Positions 22,901-34,459 of a stretch of 64,000 nucleotides of DNA are shown here, piece by piece. Under the pieces are notes generated by a model that was not told the origin of the DNA, searched no databases, and saw only the letters and a program-made list of their open reading frames with translations. The stretch is taken from NCBI GenBank assembly GCA_964036295.1, contig OZ038473.1, forward strand, positions 2,945,501-3,009,500. The letters run 5' to 3'. The translations under genes and the position numbers were made by a program. This stretch comes from Plumapathes pennacea (lineage: Eukaryota > Cnidaria > Anthozoa > Antipatharia > Myriopathidae). How positions within the stretch are numbered: position 1 is the stretch's first letter; each line of letters opens with the position of its first letter.

Positions 22901-24437
22901 AATGAATGTAGAAGAACAGTGGGTTGGTTGACGTTCGGAGCGTTAGCCCTTCGTCAGCGCAAACAACAACAACAACAACAACAACAACAGAGGATGTAGG
23001 CTCATTCCCCAGCCGTCATTGTTTCGGTGGGGAGGATCGCGGGCGCCGAAACACCGACGGCTGGGGACTGGGGACTGAGCCTACAGAGGACTGGGTACGA
23101 GTATCCCATTCTGTAGACGTACAGTATAAATTATCTGCATCAGTCTTACGAGTGATATTTCTCAACAGGTGCCGTATTCTCGGCAGTGGCGTCACTGGAG
23201 ACTTTGTGTAACTTTGTAGGAGCCTTCATTTTTAACTCCCTATACCCTGCTTCGCTGAAGCACAATTTTCCAGGATTTGTGTTTTTTCTTGGAGCTGTTC
23301 TAGTTGTAATCCCTCATGTGCTGGTCTGGTACGTTAACATCTCAATCTTTGAAACTAAGGCCCCGTTTACACTAGAGAGAATTTTACACAGATTCGAGGC
23401 ATTTGTTTCCGGATTCGTGAAAGCGTTTACACTAGTTTTTGTGAATCCGGTGTCATTTCTAGCGAATCCTGCGGAGTCGAAAGTGGGAACTTTGTATGTC
23501 CGGATACTTTGTATCCGAAATAGTTTTCAATTGTAAACTCTTTTGGGACTGTTCCGTCAGGTTGAATACCGAATTCTTAGTGTCCCTATTGTACTATGGA
23601 GGTAGTTGATCATATTCAAAGGGGAAGTGTTTCCCAGAAGTTTTAATGGTCAAGTTTTATGCTTTGGTGTAGCAGTACCAGGCTAGACAGAGTTTCCGAA
23701 GAGAAAGGAGTGTTGCAAGCAACCGTTCTGCGGTCCTGTGAACGGACGAATTTAAGAAGAAAATGGTTTTGGCAAGTTTGATTTTTCACTCGTGCCACAT
23801 AGAGTTCACACCTGATTGGTTAAGACTCAACTGATCATATCCGCTGATTCATATGCGTCCGCAGTGTCAAATGCGTTACGTAATAAGCCACTTTCACAAT
23901 CATGCGCACTAGAAAATAGTACTGCCCACATGAAGGAGTTGTCTGTCAAGTAAATCTCTTTGCTGGGATTGGTTTTGTGTCCATTTAAGCCTTGGAACCA
24001 TGTTATACACTCTGCCCGCCAAGTTTTATTGTCAGTTGACCCGCCAGAAAATCCACGCTTCGCAAACTGCGCATGATTGTGGAAGTGGCTTATTGTGCGC
24101 ATGCTCGATGGAAAACCAAACGGTTGCGTGCAAAGTTCCTTTCTTTTCGAACCGCTGACAAGCGTTACAGATTTTATTTTATTTCCTTGCTGAACACAGC
24201 CATGCCTAACATAAGTTCATTTTTCATTTTGATGCCAGCTTCCTCAAGAATCCAATGTCGTATATGTCAAAAAAAGACATAGCAAAATCAGGGACAGGCC
24301 AAGACACGATGACGGACAGTCTCGTCGACAACATTGTTGTCGGCAGTGACTCGGACAGCGGTTCACCGCTTCACAGCCCAGACACCAAAGTTCCTGGGTA
24401 CCAGTCCGCTGGTGAAAGCAAGATACCGGAAGCCTAG
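19905..24437 (+). CDS. SLC46-type (proton-coupled folate transporter-like) MFS transporter
   Basis: Six coding exons join in phase: 19905-20126, 21027-21339, 21632-22174, 22507-22590, 23169-23328 and 24239-24437 (1521 nt, 506 aa). Near residues 102-111 the protein has GAWTDQVGRR, the MFS loop 2-3 signature in the form seen in SLC46 proteins. It has many hydrophobic segments, for example VEPVIFFYAYGMFMHLPII (TM1) and NLIILFICCGLIILTTMGV, and a long hydrophilic C-terminal tail rich in Ser and Asp. SLC46 members move folates, antifolates or related small solutes across plasma or lysosomal membranes; the substrate cannot be read here. The exon 5 to 6 join is the least certain: it uses donor CTG|GTACGT in phase 2, while reading through would give a different short end. 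The introns hold several MITEs. Confidence 0.85.
20221..20431. mobile_element. MITE of the TAACCCTTTCACTC family, SLC46-like intron 1
   Basis: About 210 bp with inverted ends TAACCCTTTTACTTCCAAGA and the complement of GAGTAAATGGGTTA. The interior contains atcatacagtaaggagaact and ataccttgctcagatga. Other members are at 56746-56955 and 60364-60568, and one-ended remnants at 41752-41939 and 49108-49292. Confidence 0.75.
20563..20730. repeat. Tandem duplication of 84 bp in intron 1
   Basis: Two head-to-tail copies of a unit starting tacataggaattaaagg, near-identical, at 20563 and 20647. Confidence 0.75.
22700..22879. mobile_element. Short pogo-like MITE in SLC46-like intron 4
   Basis: About 180 bp with inverted ends, AAAACCCCGCTATTTCGAAC at the left and the complement of GTTCGAGATAGCGGGTTCTA at the right, after a TA dinucleotide. 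It differs from the element flanking the satellite but has a similar end design. Confidence 0.6.
22930..22957 (-). other. Short structured motif, hammerhead-like, copy a
   Basis: The minus strand reads CTGACGAAGGGCTAACGCTC then CGAACGTC: a CTGANGA-like box, a GGGC/GCTC stem with a four-base loop, and a slightly degenerate GAAAC-like box. It is followed by a CAA trinucleotide tract (22961-22988). Confidence 0.35.
23877..24097. repeat. Fold-back repeat in SLC46-like intron 5
   Basis: The left arm contains taagccactttcacaatcat and the right arm contains its complement, atgattgtggaagtggctta, about 160 bp apart; arms are about 28 bp. Just before it, 23357-23460 holds a gccccgtttacactag-type repeat. 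This looks like a non-autonomous element. Confidence 0.6.
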
Positions 24438-25821
24438 AAGCGCTGCGTACATGTAATTGGATGTCGATCGTTTTGATCGGCCGATCAGCGCCCAACGAAT
24501 AGAACACCCAAAAGTATTTGCGACGTAATGGATTAGAAAGTTGCATTTATTATTTTTACCTCTACATCATTTTTAACGCGGAAAAGAGATATAGGTATAG
24601 ATAAAAAGATATGGACGGGACAATTTGCAGGTTGCAGGTTAAATCTGCAGGTTAAATTTGCAGGTCAGATTTGCAGGTTAAAATAAAAGTCCAATTAGTT
24701 GAAATACCTTCAGTGCCAGCCTTAATAAAATTATTATTTCACTCACTTTCGATGCACTTTTTTCCGTACTTGTTTATAGTGAACTGCCTTGGTCGTGTGC
24801 GTACTCTGAGACAAGATCATTTTGGTGCATCCCTTGTAGTGACTAGAAGGGATGCATAAAACTGACCGTCATGTCAATCAGTCGTAAACTGTATCGGGCA
24901 GAAAAGATAAATATACTCATTAATTGTCGACAATTTGTCTCCGTCACTCATATACAGTTTTTGGCCCACAGGGAGCCCACCCTGGATGTCCTCCAGATTT
25001 GCAACATTTTGCGTTTTTGCCGTTCTTATTTTGCGGGGCGCGCAGAGGGGGCCGGTAAAGAACGGTTTCAGGAACGTTCCGTATAACTTCAGACCCAGAA
25101 CCGTCAGGCAGCTACAACCTCAGACCCACAAATCAGGACCCTGAGGCAGTAAAATACAATGTCAAGCCCCTAGGAGAACGGACCCGAGCAATGTCAGGCC
25201 CCTAACCCGGGAGACCGTAAGTACAAAGTACTAATGTCAAGGTTGAACAAATTTCTAGGGCGCGTCATCTGTGATATCCATTGTGTTGCACAAAGTGTAT
25301 GGGAGATTTGGTCAATCGCGAAACTTAAATTTTAAAGCCGAGACTTAGGAACTTTGCTGCTGTGTGCATTTCCTTGCCGCTGTCGCGATATCAGCGCGAT
25401 CCGTTTGGGTGTCTATAAAACGAAAACCTAAGACCTATAAAACAAAGACCCCCCTCTCTCACGTTACATGTAATCCTTGACCAATTGACGCGCTGAGGTC
25501 GGTACAGCGGCAAGAAAATAAATATACACACAGCAACAAGGTTAGGGGAGTGATGAAGTGGTAGGTAGCCGAGTATTAAAAGTTAAAGCGATGTTGCAGC
25601 GCTTAAATGGTGTACACGGAAGGGGTGTCTTTGAAAATAAGACATGAGACCAATAACTAAGACCTATCTTTATGTCTTTGTAACTTTACCTATTCTTAAG
25701 TTGCTCAAATTTGTTCCGTTTTTTTTCCGAAATTCTGTTGATTTCATCGTCTCTTATTAAGAAGAACGACAGTCGTAATTTGTCAAAATGTCGTCCACGT
25801 CAGTGACAACAGCCAAAAAAA

Positions 25822-26064
25822 AGAAGCATTTGAAGTCGCATGCGAGAGCACGACGACCCCGAGATTAGATCCAGTTCAGATGTCCTCTCCCGTCCTGATG
25901 TTTAAGGTCTCTTGACCTTGGACGGAACTCGACCATAACTCGAAGAAGCATTTGAAGTCGCACGCGAGAGCACGACGACCCCGAGATTAGATCCAGTTCA
26001 GATGCCCTCTCCCGTCCTGATGTTTAAGGTCTCTTGACCTTGGACGGAACTCGACCATAACTCG
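25822..26064. repeat. Tandem duplication of 121 bp
   Basis: A unit beginning agaagcatttgaagtcgca occurs at 25822 and again at 25943, with only a few mismatches, ending in cgaccataactcga. Confidence 0.85.
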
Positions 26065-26350
26065 AGGACGTTGTATTTCAATAAGTTAAGCTCACTCGAG
26101 GTATAATAAAAAGCACGAATGCTCACCTGATAAATCGAGAAAACGACTGTCCGTGGCGTGGTTCTATTGACAGTTCGCACAAAAGTCGTCTAGAAAACTT
26201 GTAAGAGACAATATGAATTAGATTTGAACCCAATCAGCGCACGCCTGTGTCGGCGAAGTGCGTCACTGAATGTGTGACCTTTGGTTATCAAATACTGTAA
26301 ATGATCTAATAAGTTCCCGTACATTAACATTCCAACTGTATCTTTAGACT

Positions 26351-26386
26351 CTGAAGATGACTTCCGCTCAGGTAGTCGAAACGTCA
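26351..26386 (+). other. Short structured motif, hammerhead-like, copy d
   Basis: The plus strand reads CTGAAGAT-GACT, a loop, AGTC-GAAACGTC: a CUGANGA box, a perfect 4-bp GACT/AGTC stem after one extra base, then GAAAC. The flank contains gtctttctggagactaccct, as in widespread anthozoan repeats (my recollection, not verified). Confidence 0.35.
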
Positions 26387-26574
26387 GTCACCAACAACAG
26401 TCTTTCTGGAGACTACCCTAACCCGGACGATCACAACCAACCTACTGTTCACACTCCTGGGTTCAAACCATTTGCCATGTATCTTTACAATAACACGTCA
26501 GTTTCTCGCTTTGTGATTGGCTAATTTTCATCATCAATAAATTATCGACGCGGTTTTCAAGGGTAGGCTTCATT

Positions 26575-28464
26575 TTGGCGAAGCAGCGGCAATTTGTTTT
26601 TTGGAGATTTGATAAGAGTTTGTATGCGGCCGCCATGTTAGTCGAACTCGGAACACGAAATGAAGCTGATCTGTGGCTCAGCTTGATGTTTAGTTACTTT
26701 ACATCTTTCACAGTGCCAATTTTAAAATGTTTCGTGAAGGAAAACTTTATAATTCAGACACAAGCACTGATTTTAGTCGGCCACGCGTGTCACACGGCCG
26801 TTGTTGTCACAAACGTCCATAGCTCCCGATAGATATTTTGTATCGACCCAGAATTTTGCTCTTAGGCATAATAGTCTTGAACATATCAGTGTATTGGACT
26901 TATAGGATACGTTACTTTTGAGATGGATTTTTTATGATGTCACATGCAATACCTGACTATTTTGCACACTGTATGAACTTGTGAACATTCACCGGAAATG
27001 GATATTTTTCGCTTTTTTACAGCTGAAAGATTCAATACCTTTTCGGCCTAGTATCTTCCAAGCCGTATTTACTGTCACTACAGAAATTTTGGTGGATACT
27101 AAACCAACGGCTTCAGATTTGTTTGCAATATATTAATAACGCCATTGGTGCCACTGATTGTTTGACTTTCATGGCACCGCGCCAAAATGTTGCAATAACA
27201 ACGCAAAGCACAGCAGAGTGAAACACAACGATGTCTGAATTAAAAAGGGGTGTTTACTTCATGATTAAAAAGGGGGTGTTTAAATGCCAACATTTTCATT
27301 CTCTGAAAATGTAACTATACATATGCTGATTTCCTGACTGCTGTGATGGCAAGAATGAAATCACATGCTGTTTGTCACCTTCACTCTTATGAAGTCATGA
27401 TTTACGACAAACAAGAACTATGCAGTGACACTAACAACCCCTGTTTTCATTTGCAGCTTCACGTGTTTCCAGTCAGACAGCAGAAAAGTGGGAGAATGGT
27501 TTAAACACTCAAATGACTAGGGTATTTCTTTCTTTTGTTTTATTTGTTTGCTATTGTTGTACTGAATGGTCTTTTGCCATTTTCAAGTGTAATTGGACAG
27601 AAATAGTAAGTTTTCAGTACATGCAAGTTAATAATTTTCTGGAACATCTAAGTGCAAACTTGCAAGATTCTCCAACAAAAAAACTGACATAATTGTGTTC
27701 TTATTATCCAATTTCTTACTAAATTAACAGTAACAGCTACAAAGTTATTTGAAATAACAAAATTAGCACCAAAATCTCTGAAATCTCCTCCTCATGTTCT
27801 AGTATAAAGTTTGCAACACTATAACCTGATTACAATCAAACCTGTATTTAATAGAGGAAACTCCTTTCTCAACCATTTTCAGTGCATCAAGACTCTTCCG
27901 CACTTGCAACTGGGCTCCAGCAATAAAATCTTGGAGGGAAAAGGAGAGACTGCTTGCAGTCTAACAAAATACGAGACTTAATTGGTGTGCTATGGTCTCT
28001 AATTTAGATCTTTCTGACTAAAGTAGCTTCAAGCACAATGAAGGTGGCCATTTAATAGAGGCTGGCCACTTAAATTGTATTACAGAAACTGTATCAGTAA
28101 CATTATCAGAAACAGCTGTACTTTCTGCTGCTTTAACACAAAACTGTTTGTGCCTGTAGAATTCTTTCACTGCCAAATTAATATTAGTCCCAACCATTTA
28201 TGAAGATGAACTTGATCAGGAGTGAAAAAATTCACAGGAGTTGCATTTAATAGTTAAAATTATATTACTCACACTGTAATAGTATGGCAGTACAGTGCAC
28301 TTGATGATCAAAATACTACTTTTTCTTAAGTTTTGTAATGCTAGGATGATGACAGCATATATTTTTCACAGGATATGGGGACTGGAGGGGGAGAATGAAA
28401 AGAAACATGCAATGTCATACAATTCAAAAAGTCAAATATTTCTAGCTCACATTATTTTTCTCCT
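26575..28464. other. Intergenic region without a supportable gene
   Basis: An 85-codon plus-strand frame at 26575-26832 has no recognisable domain and no convincing splice partner. At 27454 a TTTGCAG acceptor is followed by an open stretch of about 75 codons with a hydrophobic segment, but nothing links to it upstream. The right end probably includes the 3'UTR of the minus-strand hydrolase. Confidence 0.35.
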
Positions 28465-29676
28465 TTAAATCTCAGCATGTTGCTCGAAAATGGCCTTTAT
28501 ATACTGACCAGTCAGCCGGTCTGCATAACCAGCACCAGTGGGAAGAAAACCTTCACTGAACCCAATGTGACCTCCACGAGCTGTGAGAGCCAGAACAATA
28601 TTAGGGCTCGCCTTAATCATGTCACGTGGTATGGAATCCTCAGGAATGAAAGGGTCATCTGCGGCACATAGACACAACAGGGGAACGTTTATGGTATGGA
28701 GGGGTTTTATGTCCAGGGAGGCGGCCTTGTAATATGCGTCTACACTCTCAAATCCAAACATTGGGGCAGTGATACAACTGTCAAAATCATAGAGAGTGGA
28801 AGTTCGCAGAACTCGGTCAACTAAGGCCTGTTCAGGGAGTTGAGGATGGCTTTCCAATAGTGCACGATTGCGTCTAACCAACCTGTGAAGACATTTTGTA
28901 AGGTGACGGTTGAAGAGGACATTATTCAAGGTCTCACTGAGTGATTCTGTTGACCTGCCTAAGTTCCATGGAGACGAAATGGTCAGAGCAGCAACAAGAC
29001 CAGTATCTTTATCTTGGCTTCCAAAATCGACCAGGTAGTTTTTCAGTATGATGCCCCCCAAGCAAGCGCCCACAGCAAGCAATGGTATTTCAGGATGGGC
29101 TTTTCGAATGGAAGAAATGACAAATTCCAAGTCCTCGGTGTTAGCAGCACAAAAGGCTCTCCGAGTTTTCAACAAAACTCCCCCTAAACCTCGATTGTTA
29201 AACACCACAACTCTGTAACCACTTTTAGCGATTTGTGAGACCAGATGGACGATGTAGTTCTGACGGCTGGTTCCCGTAAGCCCTGGTAAAATCAAAACCG
29301 TCGGATGAATAGCCGGGTTCTCTGACGTTTCACAGCCGTTGTCCAACCAATCGAGTGCGATTTCACCACCATCTGGAGTCTCCAACAGTTCACGTCGATA
29401 AGTAACTGGTAAAGTTCGTTTCATAAGGCTTGCCACGACTGTCTGGATTTTCGCACCGCTGCACCAAATCGTTGGACGGTAGGCCTCGGAGAGCACGGGA
29501 CAGTGTCGCAGGAGACGTGCAGCCAGGGATGAGTCAGGTTTGTGAATCAATAGCGGCTTGCGAACTACAGAGAGAAAGTGGTAAGTCAAATAAACTACCA
29601 ATCCTCCAAAAAGAATGGAGAAGACGCGGAGTGGCCATTCTAGCGAGATGAAATACAAGATTGAGCCGGGAACCAT
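28465..29676 (-). CDS. ABHD1/ABHD3-like alpha/beta hydrolase with Cys at the nucleophile
   Basis: A single-exon gene of 403 aa. An N-terminal hydrophobic anchor (about residues 7-37) is followed by an alpha/beta hydrolase core: LILPGLTGTSRQNYIVHLV (oxyanion region), VVVFNNRGLGGV, then the nucleophile elbow LLAVGACLGGIILKNYL, then CAADDPFIPED and GGHIGFSEG. The order, length and motifs match animal ABHD1/ABHD3 (human ABHD3 is about 409 aa), membrane-anchored lipases; ABHD3 acts on medium-chain phosphatidylcholines. In that family the elbow is GxSxGG with a serine. Here residue 205 is Cys (TGC in GTGGGCGCTTGCTTGGG). The acid Asp340/341 and His370 are kept. The lack of introns contrasts with the multi-exon vertebrate genes and may reflect a retrocopy, although the frame is intact. 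Confidence 0.9.
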   Translation of the reverse strand: MVPGSILYFISLEWPLRVFSILFGGLVVYLTYHFLSVVRKPLLIHKPDSSLAARLLRHCPVLSEAYRPTIWCSGAKIQTVVASLMKRTLPVTYRRELLETPDGGEIALDWLDNGCETSENPAIHPTVLILPGLTGTSRQNYIVHLVSQIAKSGYRVVVFNNRGLGGVLLKTRRAFCAANTEDLEFVISSIRKAHPEIPLLAVGACLGGIILKNYLVDFGSQDKDTGLVAALTISSPWNLGRSTESLSETLNNVLFNRHLTKCLHRLVRRNRALLESHPQLPEQALVDRVLRTSTLYDFDSCITAPMFGFESVDAYYKAASLDIKPLHTINVPLLCLCAADDPFIPEDSIPRDMIKASPNIVLALTARGGHIGFSEGFLPTGAGYADRLTGQYIKAIFEQHAEI

Positions 29677-32534
29677 TTTGAAACGAACTTTACGCTATGA
29701 CTTGCCGTTTCGTAATCTCATCCTCGTGTAACTCACATGACAGCGCACATGATCAGACCACTTTTCCTCTCGCTGGCCCGGTGTTGGTGATGACAATATT
29801 TGACAATTATTGAGAACAGCCGAGTAGAACTGAGAACAAGTTTACGTCTTTCAGGAAACCTGAGAACGAGTCTTTTGTTTTTCCAGTGAGAATTTAAATA
29901 TGGCGAAATAATTCAAGAAATACTTGAGTAAAAATAACCGGAACTTGCCTGTTCTGTTGTGTGTGTTATTTGCCTTTGAGCTATCTCTGCTAGCGATTTT
30001 ATTGTTTTCGGGTGAATTTTGCGCCCGCTAGGGCTTATCAGAAAAAGAAGCACTGTGTCTGTGATTCGACAACTCAGTATGAAGGTTTTAGTGTTTGCTA
30101 ACCAAAGGCTCGGATGAAGAAAACTAAGCGGATATCACCACTTGAACACTCTTCTCTCGATTTTCTCAACTGGTCATCTATATTGCACACTTTGGCAGGG
30201 ACAAGGCAGGGGTCTGGGCCCAACTTGGTTGGAGGGGTCTGGACCCAACTTGGTATTCTGGGGCCGGTGAAGCCTGACTGTTGTTGCAATACGGAGTTTA
30301 AAGAACAACATTTTATACAAGGACAACATGCTATACAAATTAAAGTTAAAAGGAAAAGGTTCTAAGCTCGATAAAGTGGGAGACAAAGCGCGTATGTGCG
30401 GCCATGCGGCCGTATTTGGTTCATGGACACAACGGGGTTACCCAAATCCTAAAGGGAGTTGAGCTCCTCACGGATTGCCGGGAAAATGTCAGTCCTGACA
30501 CTTCAATCAGCTACAAACCGAAATTAAGTGCACGCTGTTCTGATGTCAACTGATTTGTGCGTCCGTTCGCCGTTTCCAGCCGACAACAGCTGGAGAGACT
30601 ACTCGCGGTTGATTTTCAGTCTTTTTGTTTTCAAACTCGTATATCCATATATATTATCATGGATATACGAGTTTGAAAACAACAGTCAGACAACTGGTGA
30701 TTTTGGCACTAGAAAAAATTAAATTTTTAGTCTGTCAGTCAACCTCCCCAATGTAACAAAGCACAGTTTGCAGCCGGTTTCGCAAGAGTTATTAGACTCA
30801 AAGGCCTGACATCCAGTTTTTTAGAATTCTAATAAACCATCATATTATATGGAAGAGGCTTGCGTTCTCTCCTTAACCGAGTGACAAGTTTATTGGTTAT
30901 GTTGATTTTAATGATAGCAATAATAACATTTATGAATAATAAGGATAGTGATAATGATGATCCATTATAGTGGTAATGATATACCAATAACTCGCCTTCT
31001 CGGCATAACAAATGCTCAAAAAACTATAAATAACAAAAAATACAAACGATATCAACAACACCAGTATAAAATTTCCTCTCGCAGCCCTCAAATTATATTC
31101 CACAACTACTAAACGGATGAACACATAAAAATATCTCAATTTTGTTTACGTTTTTCTTTTCCGTTCTCTAAGGGATTACGTTCATGTTTTACCAAGGCTT
31201 AACGATGATTTAGTTTCTTCTATAGGATTAGAGTTAATTTACCGCCTGGTTTTGTGTCTGTAATATTTTGCCTTCCCTTTTGTTATTTATTCTGTGAGCT
31301 TATAAGGCTATCAAACTTTAATATTCCCGGCCCCATACGGCTTTTTAGCCGTTTGTTTCCGATTGGCTCTGTGGGGTTTTCAGTTCTGCCAAGCCTATTG
31401 TACCCCATGCTTTGTCGAAGAATCTAAATTAGCCAGCGTTGGCAAAGAGCGGCATATCATGGTTTGGCTCATTAAGAAGCTTTATAAGCACTGGAAACGT
31501 TTATACACCTCATATCGTGTTGTTAATTAACATCACGCGTCCAACGTAAACATTTGTAAAGCTAGAAAATGCGCCTAAAGCCGCTAATCTAATTGCATCT
31601 TTTGAAGTAGCTTTCTATTAAAAAAGAAAAATACAGAGAGTGCGAAATAAAAAGACCATAAGAAAATAATAGAAGACAATAAAGGCTTCTTTTGCATTTT
31701 GTTATTAACAACACCTCTAAGCCCTTGACACTTCAAGTTTAAAACCAATTTTCTAGAATTCGGGATATATCTCATAAAAGCAACACTAATGTTCTAAATT
31801 CGCAATATTACTGCAATTGCGTGTTGTCAAATGGGCTTTAAGTTGTCCATAGCTTGAGGTTATTTTCTGTTTCCATGCTGCGTTTCAGATTACTTTTTCT
31901 AAGCCTTTTGTAATTTGTTGGCGCAATCATTGTTTGGCATGAGGCAAGCAATAAACCAATAACCCACACTGGCCATACTCATTATGAACAATTATTGCAT
32001 AAAGCCTGCCAAATTACTGATGATGCCAAACCAATTGCATTCAATTGTTCTATAAATAGACTACAGATAGGTTGTTTCGCCTCCTCAGACCAACCTTGTT
32101 TGGTATTATATAGTACATCAGTTCACATATATAAATTAGCAGGGGAACGCCATCTGATTTAGAGCTTGCAAGCTCTTATATTGTAACGCATGTTTTGCTC
32201 GTGCATATTCAACTCATAAATGTTTAGTACGATTATTCACTTTATGGCATTAAACTGGCTTCCTCCCAAAACACCTGTCATTTTGTAGCCAATCAAGTTG
32301 AGCCGTTGCCCCCCAACCAGTCCATTATCACCTATCACTACTACAAGCCCACTATATCAATTAATGCTTGCCGTGACAAGTTATCAATCAATCGCCAGGC
32401 GAAGCCGCGCCTCCGACAGACAGATGAGGGCTTAAGTAAACTAAGGTTTATTAATGCTAGCTTATTCTTCGCCACACAAGAGGAGATGCAAAGCATACTG
32501 ATATAACGCGCCAGGAGTCCATAGAAGACAAGAC
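29677..32534. other. Intergenic region, AT-rich
   Basis: No credible exon on either strand. The left end should contain the promoter of the hydrolase and the right end the promoter of the Nkx6 gene. One striking feature is the perfect hairpin at 30627-30680. Confidence 0.45.
30627..30680. repeat. Perfect 22-bp inverted repeat with 10-bp loop
   Basis: The left arm, 30627-30648 (GTTTTCAAACTCGTATATCC...), is perfectly complementary to 30659-30680. The loop is ATATATTATC. Two further A-T pairs extend the base of the stem. The flanks do not look like a larger transposon. Confidence 0.9.
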
Positions 32535-34459
32535 ATGGAACGTCCGACGTACATTCTCGACAGGCCAGTACCCTCACTGCGACCAGTACCTAATTTGAGG
32601 CCGCCTTTCCTTCTCCCTTATACTCCAAGACCTCAGAAACAACCATCTGCCGGAGACACGGAGCAAAAGGCTCCGTCATCATATTCCATAGAGGACATTT
32701 TACGGAAACCTGCAAGGCGTTCGTCTGCAATGCCCGTATCTTCACCACCACCTGTTCTTTTCCCCTCATTTGTCTTGCCACCAAGTCGACGATACGATTA
32801 CGGTCAAAGCACAAGGATTCTTTGGCCTGAGTTTGCGCACTCTCACTGGAGAGATCGACTTACAGGTATTGTTTCTTAGTCAGATTTCTATATTTCTCTA
32901 ACGAGTATAGCGCTCGTTACTTGGACAATTCTGCAACCTGCCGGTCTAGCTGAAACTGTTGACCGCATTTTCCCCCCGTAATCCTATCATTATGTTTAAC
33001 CCAAACCTAATTGCTGCATAAAAACCAAGCAAAATATTTATCCCCCGCTTATAAAAAACAATTACACCACATAAGCCCGTGATCACCCACTCCTGCAAGA
33101 TAAGTCGTATATACAGGCAACTCGGACGCGCAGTGGTTTTATTTCCGTGAAACAGGTGGCATAGGGAATCTTATTATAGGCTGACTGTTTCAACTCTCGA
33201 GTACAAGTAACGGGATTGAAGAGGATTACGGAGGCTAATTCACCTTCCAATTAAAAGCTTTCGATCTTTAAAATTCAATTGCTAAGACCCGCGGATAATT
33301 TTCTTTGTCATCTTTGTAATTTTAAGTAGGTGCTGAACTATAATTAGAGTATGCGTTGCCTTTTAAGTCAAGGATGTCCACTGACTGAAACCACCCACTT
33401 TCTGTTCACAAACAAACGCTTAAATAACCTTTCCGCTTCTTTTTAATTTTTCATAACCCCTGTGCAATCTGTAAGGCCGCTGTATATACATAAACTTTTA
33501 CTGAAGATTTTCATCTCTTTAGAACGGATCTGTTATGATGCATTTGACAGTTTGACGACAATGAACGCCTTTGTAGAATATTAAGCCGGCGATTCATTTC
33601 CTATAGTGATATTTCCTATTTGTTTTATGTACTGTAATTGCATGAAAGAAACAAACCGAATGATAAACGTTAGTTTACCAAGAAAGGGCTTTGTATCGTG
33701 GTCCGGACTTTTTAATAAGCAAGCCGTTTGAAGAACTTGGCTATTACGCCACACCCATGAAATTAACGCAGCCAAAATGACCTCAAAACATGCAAAACAA
33801 AATAGCCATGAAAAACAAGTTTTTGTAGCACTTAAAGATATTTACTGGGCTCGACTAAATCTTTTCTTGACATACGATAAACCATATGCCGCAATTGCTG
33901 TCAAAACTGGAATAGGTGGGGACTATGTGAAAGAATCGACGTCTACATGTAATTCAAGGACTTGAATTCTCAGAAATTTTGTTCAATATTCTTAAATGTT
34001 ACTATAAACTGCATGTATGTACTTGGGGCAATCGTATATCTGACTCTCTTTTAGGTACTTTTCCATACTGACTTATGAATCTTCTCTTTGCGTCTAGTGA
34101 CCGAAAATGCGCTTTGCAACGACGCTGACAGCCACGGCAAGAGAAAGCACACACGGCCAACTTTCAGCGGTCACCAGATCTTTGCACTGGAGAAAACCTT
34201 CGACCAAACGAAGTATCTCGCTGGACCGGAGCGCGCACGTCTCGCATATTCTCTGGGAATGTCCGAAAGCCAAGTCAAGGTATGGTTTCAAAATCGCCGT
34301 ACGAAATGGCGGAAAAGGCACGCGGCAGAAATTAGTTCTGATCCCAAGACAGAAGACCCAAACGAAAGCGCGGTCCGTTTACCAGGGCATGAAGCCGAGG
34401 ATTCCGACAAAGAAGCGGTCAGCCCACCTCCGGTCGAGGCGAAGAGACTTAAATCTTAA
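32535..34459 (+). CDS. Nkx6: Nkx6-family homeobox transcription factor
   Basis: Two exons: 32535-32865 (donor ACAG|GTATTG, phase 1) and 34098-34459 (acceptor GCGTCTAG), giving 693 nt and 230 aa. A repressor motif of Engrailed-homology type, YSIEDIL, lies at residues 50-56 and a conserved NK6-like ILWPEF...HWRD block at 95-107. The homeodomain spans about residues 126-185 and includes [37 protein letters not shown] and [18 protein letters not shown], nearly identical to vertebrate NKX6.1/6.2. A short Glu/Pro-rich tail ends at AKRLKS. Nkx6 proteins are nuclear, sequence-specific repressors in neural and endodermal patterning in bilaterians; the role here is inferred. The intron lies just before the homeodomain. 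Confidence 0.95.

Larger units (their letters stand above)
24438..26574. other. Intergenic region rich in small repeats
   Basis: No credible exon. It contains a short tandem tract of tgcaggttaaatt-like units (24629-24683), a possible polyadenylation signal AATAAA (24724) for the transporter, a tandem duplication (25822-26064) and a hammerhead-like motif (26351-26386). Confidence 0.45.

Noticed and set aside
24073-24282. 69-codon frame overlapping the last transporter exon
   Set aside because: It lies mostly in intron and fold-back repeat; the phase-consistent exon begins at 24239 in another frame.
26575-26832. 85-codon plus-strand frame
   Set aside because: No domain, no splice partner and no conserved feature.
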